DNA of 64,000 nucleotides from Mycogone perniciosa (lineage: Eukaryota; Ascomycota; Sordariomycetes; Hypocreales; Hypocreaceae). Below are positions 44,851 to 55,896 of this stretch, piece after piece. The stretch's first letter is position 1. Each line of letters opens with the position of its first letter. The stretch covers positions 62,001 to 126,000 of the forward strand of contig JAOALB010000141.1 in assembly GCA_025331125.1 (NCBI GenBank), in the 5' to 3' direction. Both the position numbers and the translations under genes were made by a program. Below the pieces are notes generated by a model that did not search any database, had not been told where the DNA came from, and saw nothing but the letters and a program-made list of their open reading frames with translations.

Positions 44851-46937
44851 TCAAGGGGTCAAGAAATCGTCGATATTCACCCTCTCGAAGAAGCTAATGT
44901 GTCCAAAGCCAACCCAGTACTGCGCTAATCTGTTGGGACCGATGAGAATCAACTGACTCTCAATGAACTTGTCTATCCCAGAAATCAGCCTTGGAGCCAA
45001 AAGAAGGAAAGAAAGAAAAATAAGAAAAGGGTCTTTGAGTTCTCGACTTACCCCTCAGAAAACCCGTGGCCGCAACATGCCCTTTGCTCTGAACGACTCT
45101 CGATCCGGCAAATGGAGCATCCGTGGCCAGTCCAATGTAACCCCCTGGGCCTAAATCATCGGCAATAAATGTGTACTCTCCGCGAGGAACATTAGGGTCG
45201 CCGGTTAGCTTGATCGCCTCCAGGCGTCCCCTGTAGACTCTGGCTTCCAACCTCCTCTGCTCCCACGCCTCGTCCGTTTCAAGCTCTTGACGGATAAGTC
45301 CCAGCTCGACATCGGTCACTGGGGGGTCGTCGGGCTGATTGATGAGCAGGAACTCACAGCCGTGCCCGGCGTAGTCACCAACCCATATGCCCCTCCAGGG
45401 CTTGGTTGGCGTGGGAGTATAGAGCACTGGGTCGAGAGTCGAATACGTGATGATTTCCTCTCCAATGTGCACGCCTATAGTGCCATTTCCTATCATACTG
45501 CTGTGAGCATTGTCACCTTGGATTTGGAGAGTGCCTGTAAAGCCGCCTGCCTGTCCCATGAGTCCCGGTGGTGCCGGTGTGCCAGCCAGTTCCATCCACT
45601 GCCGTATGCGGAATGTCTGATCAGAGACATGGGATCTGCACCCGGGACGATCGCCAGATGATAGGTCGATGGCGGGTTGACCAGACCGAGCTCCAGTAAC
45701 GTGCTGGCGCGCAGGGATAGCGGGTGGTGGCCAGACATTCTCATAGGGGTACTCGGTAGTCAGTCTCCTGTCTGCCTCTTCTGGATGCAAGGGCCGTGTA
45801 AGAAGAAAGTTGCTAAACATGCCACCAAGCCGATCATCCAGGGCCATGGGCATCTCGTCAGCGAAGCGGTTAGCACCGGGCCGTTTGGAGAAGCCCCAGT
45901 CCTCCTGCCTGTCTCGGACTCGGAACTGCATGACGGGCTTGTCAAGATGCAGCTTGACCTGCGGCTCAAAGCCGTGGATAATAACGTCGTGGTCTGCAGG
46001 CCAATGCTCAAACGTCGTCCTGCTACTGACGGCAACTAGTTGGTAGCCCTCGATGCAGCCACGCCGCGGATCGTACCGAGCCACAATTAGCTTCCCTGTC
46101 AGATCGCGATCGCAGAACCAGATCTTGTATCTGGGCAAAAACCAGAGGCGATCGTGGGTGCTATACAGTTCACGGTAGCCATGACATGGCCCCGAGGTGG
46201 TGAGCGTCACGCCGGGAACGTTTTCCTGGACGCAACGTTGCCAGTGGAGATCGGAGAGCGCATGTTTGCGCAGGGCTCGACATGTAGCAGAAACAGTGGC
46301 AAGGTCGTAAGCGGAGAGGTGAGAGAAGATGGCATCGACAAGCTCGGGGGGGATGTTGAAAAATGGCGGAATGGGAGAACTCAAGTGCCGATGCTTGTGT
46401 AGATGGCGTGAATCTGAAGTACATGGTCAGTCAAGCCGGAAGAGTCGGTCGTGGGCAAGCCCATTGGATAAGCATAGTTTAATATCAAGGGCTATAAAGG
46501 AAGAAGGATTTGGCGCGTTGCGGCCCATTCCGATTACAGGATCAAAGGATCAAAGGATCAAAGGCGCCATGGGGTTGCATACCGTGTGTTGTAGCGTCAT
46601 GGCACAGTTGGGTAGAAGTTGTCTGGCCGCCAGATGACGATGACATGTGCACCGGTTGTCCACGGCGCCTCAGGCCGGTATCGTTGGGGACGCTAGCCAG
46701 TAATTCGAGGTTGCTTTCGTTCTCAGCGTTGATGCGGCCGTAGTTGGAGGGCGATGTGGTGGCCAAAGTCGGGATAAGGGGCAGAGAATCGCGATCGCGA
46801 GATGATGAAGATGAGGTTGAAGATGGTGACAATGATGACGATGGCGATGACGATGACGACGATGCAGCGCCGTCGGGCAAGCAGCAGCGGGTGCAAGGCG
46901 CAAGGGGGCCTTTTTCGCTTACTGGCTGTTCAGCCAT
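44851..46937 (-). CDS. F-box protein
   Basis: Three exons: 46937-46583, 46413-45052 and 44972-44851, giving 612 residues. Exon 1 (118 codons) encodes a Cys-containing, poly-Ser N-terminal region. The 169-bp intron (GTATGC donor, CTTCAG acceptor) joins frames so that the Asp codon is split G|AT. The F-box lies just after, about residues 135-175: FFNIPPELVDAIFSHLSAYDLATVSATCRALRKHA. The remainder has Trp-rich blocks (DRLWFLPRYKIWF, PWRGIWVGDYAGHGCEFLLI) typical of fungal F-box proteins of the Fbx31-like beta-barrel kind; the last exon ends FERVNIDDFLTP. F-box proteins recruit substrates to SCF ubiquitin ligases, and the substrate here is unknown. Without exon 1 the open frame contains no ATG upstream of the F-box, which supports the model. 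Confidence 0.8.
46539..46562. repeat. Three-copy 8-bp tandem repeat in the F-box gene intron
   Basis: Three perfect copies of GGATCAAA inside intron 1 of the F-box gene. It is probably a slippage product; its length in related strains would show whether it is variable. Confidence 0.7.
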
Positions 46938-49934
46938 GATGCATACAAGTTGAGCTGAGCCACTGGCTGGCTGGCTGGCTGATGAATACCTAATGCAATG
47001 GAATCCAGAATAGATTGGTGGGCTGGAGGCTTCAAGATCCCCTCATAGGGCTCGTGGATCGGAGCTCTGGACTATGCTTCTCCATACGAGTACCTATAGG
47101 GGGATGGGATGGATCCGAAATCGTTGGGCTTTGTCATGGATAATAATAGGCTCATTAGGTAGGCGATCGGAGGACAACTTTCAAGGTTAGCCGTGACGTT
47201 TCCAACCCTGTCTCTGTAATTAGTGCAGAATGCCTTTGCACACATCAGATATCAGATAGAGAGAAGATATTAGTACGGAGTAGTATGCATTTGCTTCCAA
47301 TGAAGCGGACCCCCCTAAAAAAAGAAAGCCCGAGTTTTCTTTTTCTCCCTTGCTGTCTGCTAGTATCAAAAGACTCGTATTTTGGAAATTCGGGAGGCTT
47401 CAATGGCAAGGGGTGAAAATAATAATACTACTACGGAGTACGAGTACTACAAAGTACGAAGTATTATTACTACTCGCTTCCAAACAAACGGCCTCACCTC
47501 CGCCACATATCCACTCTTCGGCTTCCACCATCTCCGCGTCGTCTCATCCATGTCAATGCTACCGGGCTCTGAGCGCCCGTTACACTAGCACTTGGCCTTT
47601 CGGAGCTGTCTGCCGGCGCGAGGACCAAGAAAGATGGTGGTAAAGGTGTGGTTGGCTAGCCAAGAGGGATATTTGGTGTCAGCAGAGAGTATTGCCGACC
47701 CGATACAAAATGGTCAAACAGCAGAGAGCAGATAGACAGATCCGTGCATGGCTAGGGTGATCAGCAGACGCGCCAAGCGCTCTTGAAGGTAGCAATTGGT
47801 TGGAGCCATGAGGCACGCGTTTGTCATGCCTCTGCTCGTATTGGCAAGTCATGAGAGGAGAGAATCGTCTCTCTCAACCCCGCGAATGCACCCACAACGC
47901 ACTCAAGACAATTGCGTGTAAGCGAAGGATAACGTAACAATCGCAGTTGCCAAGTATGTACGGAGCACTGCATATGTGCACTGCACCAACAGGTCTTTTT
48001 GCTCTCCGTTCCATGCTACCAACCTGGCTCCAGCACAGGTGCATGCTCGTACTTCGTCTCTGCACGAGAGAGAGCCCAGCCTCAAAATGGTTTCAGAATA
48101 ACAACGTAACCATTTGACGTCGGCAGCTATGCAGATCTGCTAGATCGATATTTAAGCATCTCACGGGCCGTTTCATCCTGCTTACCTATACGTCTCGTGT
48201 CCCTTCTCTGTTGCTGTTGTCTACCTGCTATAGCCAGCAATAATATTACCCAGCTTCCCGTTGCGGCGGGATCGTGCACTAGTCATCACAACATGAGCTA
48301 ACGAGCATCTTGCCATGAACATGGTGTCATCGAGCACCCGTATGGCCCAACTACGGAGCAATGTGCATAGGCTCCATGTCTTGGCTTTGCCGGGGCTCTC
48401 CGGGGGAGCTGCCAACGAGATCCGGTTACCTACCATACTCAGTAGGTGACATTACCGTTGGAGCGGTTGGGAATGGGGGGACGAATCCTTGCAAGGTAGG
48501 TAATTTGGACTCCCATCTTCAGATCTGCCAATATCAGAACCAAGATGACGGTGCTAAACAAACAGTATCATTCACATATGTGACATCCCTTTGGAAGTCT
48601 GGACTTCTTCATGGCAGGTCCAATCTTACATCGGGCTCTTGGTTGACCCCTCGCCCTGTGGGATTGCATTGGAACACCTTGCACTGTTACCTCCATCCTC
48701 CATGCCCCAGTATGCTCGGCGGTAATACTGGATCCTCACGCAGGGGATCTTTGAAGCTGCATCTTCGGGCTCCCAAAGTTCCTCCAGTTCCAATTCCGCG
48801 CCTCGTCGTCCAGGATATCTATCGTATTGAACCCGTGATACTGCCGACATAAGCCGAGACCCAAACGGCTCGGCATCATTCTCAGGGCTCGCAACACTTA
48901 CTCCGGCGTTGCAACGTGCCCACAACCGAGATCCTTCGGGTTGCTAGCCAGGTACATAGTCAATGCCATTGTAGAGTTTTCACGGCAGTTTGTGGAGCCA
49001 GACCCGGCATGACAGTATCTCAATCCCGTCTGAGGAATCAACTCCGAGACAATAAACTCATGGGTCATGAACCTCTGCCCCCGATCCGAATCACCACCCA
49101 CAAGCATGTACGAGTATTAGTATGCATATTTTTGTGTGTGCATTACCTGGCAGTGACAGGTACTAGTAGCTGAATATTAAATTAATGTACGGAACAATTG
49201 ATTACCGGGGTTGGGCCCGTACCAAGTACTACCTCTACGGACAAAAATAAGGACGCATAACTCTTATTAACTCCTCATACTCCGTACTAACTCTTCATAT
49301 AGCCAGGTTCGTTTTAACGCTATAATGCATCAATAGGAGCTGTTAATGCTTCAAGAATAAACTAGAGTAAGATAAGGAAGCTAGATCAAGCCAAAAGATT
49401 GGCTTTTAAACAAACATTTTTAGCTCCTGAATGCTACAAATACGGTGTACCTTTAGTGGCAGATGGCTTTTTATCTTTTTTTTGTCACTTGCGCACTGGG
49501 TACTTCGCAACGTGTACTCATGTACTTCGTACCTCGTGGAAAATGGAGAAAGCGCTTGGATTTGTCATGTCATTGAACATGAAGGCATCTTGGCATCATC
49601 ACAACCACATCGCCACGTCACTGCGATATCTCACAGTCCGTCCGTTCAAAAAGTCCCAGGCTTTGGTCCTCCAACGTGACTTCAAGCCTCCAGCTTCGTC
49701 TATCAGCCAGTCACCTGTTGCCCAGCATCCTTCTCGGACCATATCACTGGCTCGCCTTCCTAGTTGGGCTTCGCTCCCCCTTTGTCGTCTCTGTTGCATT
49801 CACGGCCTCTCAGCCCAACGAAACGTGCTGTGGACAAGCGATCTCAAATCCTGAGCAACACTCGTGACGCCGGTAGCATTCACATTCACACCAGCGTTGT
49901 CGCCGAGGGTGACGTTGGATCCTATCTGCAAGCC
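46938..49934. other. Gene-poor region, 3 kb
   Basis: The longest gap outside the repeat block. I see no domain in any of its short open frames. It is dense in the dispersed palindromic motif: CTACGGAGTACGAGTAC near 47431, TACGAAGTA near 47456, CATACTCCGTACTAAC near 49269, and TACTTCGTACC near 49522. A CT-rich stretch around 48190-48225 looks like a promoter or leader, followed by an ATG-led 44-codon frame near 48315 that I do not call. The 5' leader of the cupin gene lies at the right end. An open reading frame continues upstream of its ATG. Confidence 0.5.
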
Positions 49935-50524
49935 ATGATGGCGTCCTTGATGCCGCTCATCTCGGACATTCTGCCTATGATTCTGCCCTCCACCACCCAA
50001 GTTACCCGCGCCAAGCAGCTCAACAGATCCGGCCCGGAAAATGAGAGCCCTTCCGTGAACCAGCCTGCTGTTGTTGGTAAGTGCGATAAGATGTGCGCCT
50101 CAGGTGAGTTGTTCTCTTCATGGCGTGGCATAACTACGTTATAACTTGCTTCATAACAGTGCTTACCACTCGGCCACATTCTGCATCACCCATACGCCAT
50201 AACAGCGAGCAAGGTTTGTGCATTATCCTTCACATTTAGTTGTTATGACCATGACCATCCTCTAATACATATCGCCGAAAAGACGCCATTATATACGTCG
50301 TCTCTGGTACCGGCGTTCTTGTCGTCAAGGAGGGCTTTGGGGGCGAATTGCGCCGTCACGAGCTCTCGCCGGGTGATTTTGCATTCGTCCCGGCTTGGAC
50401 AGAGCATCAGGCGCAAAACAACACGGATCAAGACTTCGTCTGGGTTATTACCCAGAGTGGTTCGCATCCCGTCGGTGCCATCTTGACTGATTGGGGAGGT
50501 GCTGAGGCCAAGGCAATCACCTAA
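49935..50524 (+). CDS. Small cupin-domain protein
   Basis: Three exons: 49935-50076, 50160-50213 and 50283-50524, giving 145 residues. The terminal exon encodes most of a single cupin barrel: IIYVVSGTGVLVVKEGFGGE, then LSPGDFAFVPAWTEHQAQNN (the second cupin motif, with the His of the metal site), ending in a WGGAEAKAIT tail. Exon 2 is only 54 bp and supplies RPHSASPIRHNSEQ, in which His is the expected ligand of motif 1. The first in-frame ATG (MMASLMPL) was used. The frame stays open upstream to about 49764 without an ATG, so the true N terminus may lie in an unseen upstream exon. The function is likely a small isomerase, epimerase or oxygenase, but the substrate is unknown. Confidence 0.7.
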
Positions 50525-50611
50525 GTTTCCATCGATACTAGTTCAATGAGCCAAGCTGCTGCATCGCAGTCAGCTATCGCGATATTGTCTTCTTCGCGAG
50601 CAATAGGCAGG

Positions 50612-52135
50612 TCATGTGCTACAGTACGACTTGATGAGTTGAACCACCCGCTGGCAGTCTGGCCGGCTCTCAAACACCTGCGCATGGTCCAACCTCGGGA
50701 ACATGATGACCTCCACGCCATTCATCTGATGGCCTCTGAGCCTGCCGGAGTATCCTGCCCTCTGATCCGTCAAGTATTGCGCAACAATGGATGTATCAAC
50801 AAGAATATCCCTGCCTGCTAGGCAAACCGCGACCCTCCGTTCTCCTTTCGGGCCGTCCCACTGATAAGACAACAACTCTTCCTTCCATACGATATTCTCC
50901 CTCCAGAAAAAGTGGCGCCCCAGACAGTTTGCTACACCTGGATCTGTACTTGCAAAGTACCACAGCTGCCATTCGTTTGCGCTTTTGGGCTGTCTGCGGG
51001 TGAAATTATAGGCCACATCAGGAAGATGAAGCATGATGGTTACGGGGTCAATAAGAACCACAGAGCTGATCCTGTGCCTCAGGGTTGGAGATTTGATCAT
51101 ATGAGTGGTTGCAACAGAGCCATACGAATGCGATGCTATCGTAAACCTGTCCCATCCATGATAATCCAGTATTATAGCCATCTGGCGCAAGAACTCGGCC
51201 TTATCTAGTGGTGGAGATGTGAGGCGGAAGGATACTGGGAGGGTTTCAATAGCAATGACCCCGATGCCACCCCCCTTATCATGCTTCTTGGCTGCATGTA
51301 TGTCCGCGAGGAATCGAACGTAAGTCCAAAGTCCAACCCCGATGCCGTGGAAGAAGACGACCGGAAGGCAATCGTCTGAGTGATGGGGGCGATACCAGTA
51401 GCTCATTCCAGATGCCCGCGAACACTGCTTCGTGAAAATCTCTTGTGGACGTGGTGGAACAGTGTTTAGGGCAGCATCTGGTTGTCTTGCATAGAATTCA
51501 AAGTCATGCCATAATAGAGCCAGGTGTGTGGCTTGATCAACAAGGAATATAACCACGTACCATGCCAGGCTCCGGTATGTCGTCTCAATGTCATCCAACG
51601 TTAGCCGAATGCATTTGGCACTTCCGCGGCCATTTTGAAGAGTACGGCCCAAGCGTTGTTCAATCCGCATCACTAAATCGACCAGGTCCTGAGAGATGGA
51701 TTGGGCTTCATTGGCATCGAACAGGGCTTCTTCCCCTCTGTCAAAGAAGCCCCAGAGAAGAAATTCCCGCAGATTGTCCCGGCGTATGTCATCCAGTTCA
51801 GCCCCTAGGAACCACCATCTCAGGTACGGTTCCATGCTCTGGACATTGGACATGCATTGGTTGAATAAAGCCCATCGTTCTTCTGAGGAGAGTGGCACAG
51901 GGTGTGTGGCTTTCCGGTTAAGCCGGCGGATATGCGGCAGGTAAACGAAGCCAAAGAAGAGTATCTCAATGCCCAGCAAGCCCCATAAGGTCTTTGTAGC
52001 AATCAACTCAGAGGCATGGCGGCCGTATGAAAAGTAGAGGGTCGATAATGATACAGCATAAATGAGCGGCGTGTAGCGGAAGAAAATAATGGAGAGACGG
52101 ATGACGATCCATTCTCCGAATGAGGTCCCAATCAT
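50612..52135 (-). CDS. Membrane-anchored alpha/beta hydrolase
   Basis: An intronless 507-residue protein. Two hydrophobic N-terminal segments (about residues 9-35 and 47-66) form an anchor, followed by an amphipathic helical region (80-200). The hydrolase fold starts near 255: LPVVFFHGIGVGLW (oxyanion strand and loop), then the nucleophile elbow ASHSYGS with Ser337, VVLIDPVTIM, a plausible acid in LAGRDILVD, and the catalytic His in RLDHAQVF close to the C terminus. All three members of a Ser-Asp-His triad are in order. The family comprises fungal membrane lipases, esterases and thioesterase-like proteins; no substrate can be assigned. It is convergent with the cupin gene. Confidence 0.82.
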   Translation of the reverse strand: MIGTSFGEWIVIRLSIIFFRYTPLIYAVSLSTLYFSYGRHASELIATKTLWGLLGIEILFFGFVYLPHIRRLNRKATHPVPLSSEERWALFNQCMSNVQSMEPYLRWWFLGAELDDIRRDNLREFLLWGFFDRGEEALFDANEAQSISQDLVDLVMRIEQRLGRTLQNGRGSAKCIRLTLDDIETTYRSLAWYVVIFLVDQATHLALLWHDFEFYARQPDAALNTVPPRPQEIFTKQCSRASGMSYWYRPHHSDDCLPVVFFHGIGVGLWTYVRFLADIHAAKKHDKGGGIGVIAIETLPVSFRLTSPPLDKAEFLRQMAIILDYHGWDRFTIASHSYGSVATTHMIKSPTLRHRISSVVLIDPVTIMLHLPDVAYNFTRRQPKSANEWQLWYFASTDPGVANCLGRHFFWRENIVWKEELLSYQWDGPKGERRVAVCLAGRDILVDTSIVAQYLTDQRAGYSGRLRGHQMNGVEVIMFPRLDHAQVFESRPDCQRVVQLIKSYCST

Positions 52136-53050
52136 CTGCCCAAGAAGCTGTGGCGTTATCCGCCACAGACGTCTTTGGGTATGGATTCTGTTATCGTAAC
52201 GGCTCGCTCAATGGCTACGTTAAGCCGCTGTGTGAATATTCATGGCAACAGGTTTATGCGTATGCGAAGTTTTTTGGTGCTCGTCTTGAGTTTTTTTGGC
52301 TGAGAGTCTTGAGGCATAAAGGGTTGGGCTGCGTTGGCGATGATCCCAGTCCTGTTGGGCATGACGTACGCAGTCCCAATAGGCTACTAGTACGGAGTAG
52401 CTGCGTCGAATAACTTTATTGAACAGCTCAAAGACTTCCAAGAATGGAAATAAACGGACTGTGCTATCCAGCAATATCCTCCCAGTCTCTATAAAGGAGC
52501 CTACGGCAGGGGATAACCTAATTATCTATGAGTTGTTCATTTTTGGTCGAACAAATAAAGTTGTTCATGGTTCTGGACATTCTCGGTTTACGCAATATGT
52601 CGTTTCCTCCTTTAACAGGTGCATCTTGTGGCCAGTTCCCCAGCCTCTATGTAATTCTCTAGAGAATCAGCTGCACTTGCCAAACTTCTCTGCGCGTAAG
52701 ACAAGCATGGAAGGAACAGAGCTCTGAATAGATACCGTCAGATACTAGGGGTCAAGTGTTCTCTGGGAGAAGGGCGCGAGTGAAGCAGCCCTCAACGTTA
52801 AGAGATATGCCGGCATCAACTCTCTTTGACTCTCAAAATACATAACCTTCTTGATAGACGACATCTAACTTTTGCCAATTTATATATAACGACCGACATC
52901 CATTTCAGGAGAAATACTCGTAGATCGAACCTCTCGCCCTTGGGCCAGCAGTAGTCGCACATCGCATCTGACAGCCAACCATATCCATCTTGGCCGTTTC
53001 ACGTTCAGCTTCACGTTCAGCTTCACGTTCGGCTCAACAGGACTCCAAAC
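52136..53050. other. Intergenic, 0.9 kb
   Basis: A divergent region between the hydrolase (-) and the RING-like gene (+). It carries a GTACGGAGTAG motif at about 52392 and a tandem repeat at 52998-53033 in the RING-like gene's leader. No gene was seen. Confidence 0.55.
52998..53033. repeat. Three-copy 12-bp repeat in a 5' leader
   Basis: Three tandem copies of TTCACGTTCAGC (last copy TTCACGTTCGGC), ending about 17 bp before the ATG of the RING-like gene. It contains no ATG. Confidence 0.75.
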
Positions 53051-53746
53051 ATGACTACCTTCAAAATTGCCGATAGCTATCACGAACTCAAGACGGCAGC
53101 CAACCAGGAGGGTGTCGCACTCACCTTACAATACGTCTCCTACTCCAACCTACACCCAAGAACGAGGGCTCCCTATCCGTTGATTGGGTACAATCTAAGC
53201 TCTCTTGCTTCTCGAAACGGTGCCCATGAGGCCCACGTCTTGCCCTGCGGACATTTGATGGGCAAATCATGCATGGATTTCACAAAGGAGGACCGGTGCC
53301 CGAAATGCAATGTGCTGTTTCGGCGCAATAACAACCCGATGGACTGCTGTGTCCACGCCATTGAACTCCCCAAGCTGAGCATGACGCGGCTTCTAAGCCC
53401 CGAGGAGGAGGAATGTCTGTTGCCGAAGACTGCCGGTGCTGACATGCACAAACGCTGTCGGGGCTGCGCCACGATGAAGTGTCTCCTCCAACTAACGACA
53501 TGGGCACGAGACCACGTCAGTTCTCAACTTGACGGTGCTCAATCTGGAGACAGCATCTACGCCACAGACGGCAAATTGAACGGCTTCCACCCGGGCGATT
53601 GTCTTCAGCCTTTGAAGTATCTCGACTTGCCGGTCAATCCTCCCATCATTACGGAAGATCTAGCCAGCATAGCGCGCGGCTACACGGCACAGAAATGTCT
53701 GCAGAGGCGTGAGCAGGAGGCGAAGCTCGCGCCGCTGAATCAGTGA
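53051..53746 (+). CDS. RING-like Cys/His-rich protein, unknown
   Basis: An intronless 231-residue protein. The segment at about residues 55-90 reads HEAHVLPCGHLMGKSCM, then RCPKCNVLF. This is the second half of a RING finger (C-G-H-x-x-x-x-x-C ... C-P-x-C), but no upstream Cys pair is visible, so the domain is incomplete or degenerate. A further Cys group (CRGCATMKC, about residues 135-143) might supply other ligands. A RING would imply an E3 ubiquitin ligase or adaptor, yet the missing first metal site makes that uncertain; I do not assign a function. The rest shows no domain. Confidence 0.65.
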   Translation: MTTFKIADSYHELKTAANQEGVALTLQYVSYSNLHPRTRAPYPLIGYNLSSLASRNGAHEAHVLPCGHLMGKSCMDFTKEDRCPKCNVLFRRNNNPMDCCVHAIELPKLSMTRLLSPEEEECLLPKTAGADMHKRCRGCATMKCLLQLTTWARDHVSSQLDGAQSGDSIYATDGKLNGFHPGDCLQPLKYLDLPVNPPIITEDLASIARGYTAQKCLQRREQEAKLAPLNQ

Positions 53747-54204
53747 GATTCGGGAGGCGAGATGTGTGAGGCGTTTGCATCAGAATGAATGAGGTATGAA
53801 TCGAGTCCCTCTTGAAAAACACTTTGAACACAAATTAAACAAATGAAAGAATTTGAAAATGAGGCCAGCGAATTATTATTATTATTATTATTGTCATTTT
53901 TTCAGCGCCGAGAAAAGAAGAAAAAGAAGAAAAAGAGAAGGAGAAAAAAAGTTTTCAGCGTTCCATTACAGAGGGTGTATAGGGTAGATGTTTATTTTTT
54001 TCAGACACCCTAACACCCACATGAAACACTAAGAATAGTGCAAAACGTCACTGAGCCAAACAAAGTTCTGACACTTCTTCACAACCGTTTGCATACCGGG
54101 AGTCGGGCTATCTATTGGGCCATTCCCGTGCTTATCTTCAGAGACTGAGGCTCTCTGATGAATCCACAGACTTGTCACCTTTTCAACATCACATCCTAGA
54201 GACA
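53747..54204. other. Intergenic, with ATT microsatellite
   Basis: A 0.46-kb gap between the RING-like gene and the DUF1769 gene. It contains an ATT trinucleotide microsatellite at about 53871-53893 and an A/G-rich tract at 53911-53950. No gene was seen. Confidence 0.6.
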
Positions 54205-55349
54205 ATGGCGGAAAAGTTTATTCTTCGCATCACGGCAGGGCCTAGCTACGATGAGAAAACGCACATCGAGGTCCCTGTGAACAGACCTGAGCCTGTGCAA
54301 ATCAAGACCGATTTGGTTGACATTGAGCTCAATGTGCGGATACAAGACTACCAGGGACTTCCGCGCGGCTCACCGTCAACGTCGTCGTACTTTTCTATTG
54401 AGCCCCATGCATACAACCAAGACCAGTACAGCATCTCCTTTCGGTTCACCCCATTGAAGCCAGCACAGGAGGAGAAGGCTTCAAACGGTGGACCTGAAGG
54501 GATTAAGGGAACGGACCTGCAGTTTGGAAATGATTTTGATCGGCCTATTCGTGATAGGCTCCCGCCTGGGTTCAACACCGCTATGAGTATTGTCAAGTGG
54601 TGGATCGACCCGGGCCTTGATGGCGATGCTTATGCGGATAGGCCTTACCTTTACGGCCCAGCGTTGAGTTCCTTCAATGTCGTATCTATCGGCCCTGGAA
54701 CATACGACGAATCGAGAGGCGGCTTGTGCTTTGAGGAGGGAGGAGATCAAGATGGAATGGAGATTCGAAACTTGATCGGTGCGCCGAAGGATAGCAAAGC
54801 CCGGATGAAGTGGGCGTTGTCAGATGCCAATAAAGAGAAATGGATATGGGAGTATGGAAAGACTTATGGTGTCGACTTCTTCAACCCGTATCTGGACTTT
54901 GCGAATCTTGCCCTGAAACTCCCTGGGTTCCAGCTCTCTGCTGCCAAGTACCTGGATGGTCAAGGTCTAAGGTACGTCTGCATGGCCCCTTTCTTCTGAC
55001 ATCACTGCTTTATTGCGGGGTTGGTTGGTTGTGAACTCACGTCTCATTTGTCTCTTGCTTAACCCAAAGTAGGTCTGAACCAAGGCGCTCACATCAACTC
55101 AGATACGTCTTGCGGAACAAGACAACCAATGAGGTCTACCTGGTGGTTGTCTTCTCGGTGTTCTTGAAGGAAGACGTTGATGAAGACGGCACGATTAGAG
55201 AAGTAACCGAGACGTGCGCGGTGCCGAATGGCGTGAGTGACGAGACCGCAAATGGCGAGCATGATGAGAACAGGGGCTTACAAGAAGCGACGGTAGCACT
55301 TGGGTCTGCTCACGGGGAAGCGCCGACTAACGAAGACGACGTGGATTGA
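54205..55349 (+). CDS. DUF1769 family protein
   Basis: Two exons: 54205-54971 and 55103-55349, giving 337 residues. It has the fungal DUF1769 core: FILRITAGPSYD, then LVDIELNVRIQDYQGLPRG, LQFGNDFDRPIRDRLPPGFNTA and SIVKWWIDPGLDGDAYADRPYL, which are highly recognisable blocks. Splicing (GG|GTACGT... TCAG|A) restores GLRYVLRNKTTNEVYLVVVFSV, the conserved end of the domain. The tail is acidic and low-complexity. The family is widespread in ascomycetes with no established biochemical function; no catalytic or membrane motif is seen here. The ATG used begins MAEKFILRITAG, so the domain starts directly. Confidence 0.85.
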
Positions 55350-55896
55350 CCGTCGATTGCTTGCTTGGCGGTAGATGATTGCTGAAATGGTGTGTGGTAG
55401 GAATAGAGATCGGTTGGGCAAATCTCAGGGATCCGTGTTACCATGAACATGTTCTCTGCTTGTTGTACACGCAAGGCACAGCTCCGTGCTGATGGACTTA
55501 TAGAATGAATCACTGCCAGTAGAACCTACTGTTCGGCATGCTCAGCAAATGATTTTTATGCCGTGCATCTTACCCCATGATTTGACGTTATTGTTTCGAC
55601 ATCTATTTCCTGATGGTCACGCATTTCTGGTGGAAACGCGTATCAAAGCGTCTCTGTAAAAAAACGCTGCAGCCTCTTCTGGTGATACCGAGCTGGCAAA
55701 CAACGGCAGGAAGGGGCGATTCACAGCAACTGCTGATGTGACAAACACCTTTCTTTATCCGGCTTCTCCTCTTTGCCCTCAAGTTCTCAAATTCTGTGTT
55801 CAACTGTCAAACTTGCCATATTTACGTACTGGTCGAACGCATCCCCTTTCGTGGTCTAAGTGCGAAATCGAAGTCGAAATCGTTACCCGCGGAGAC
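55350..55896. other. Intergenic, 0.5 kb
   Basis: Contains the 3' flank of the DUF1769 gene and the 5' flank of the membrane protein gene. The reading frame is open upstream of the ATG to 55738, but without an ATG. No other gene was seen. Confidence 0.5.

Noticed and set aside
48361..48852. A 163-codon open frame in the 3-kb gap
   Set aside because: No recognisable domain and no ATG-led conserved start. The opposite strand is similarly open, suggesting composition rather than coding.
9640..53033. The short tandem repeats as a CRISPR array or similar
   Set aside because: The units are directly adjacent without spacers, occur only three times each, and the genome is eukaryotic.
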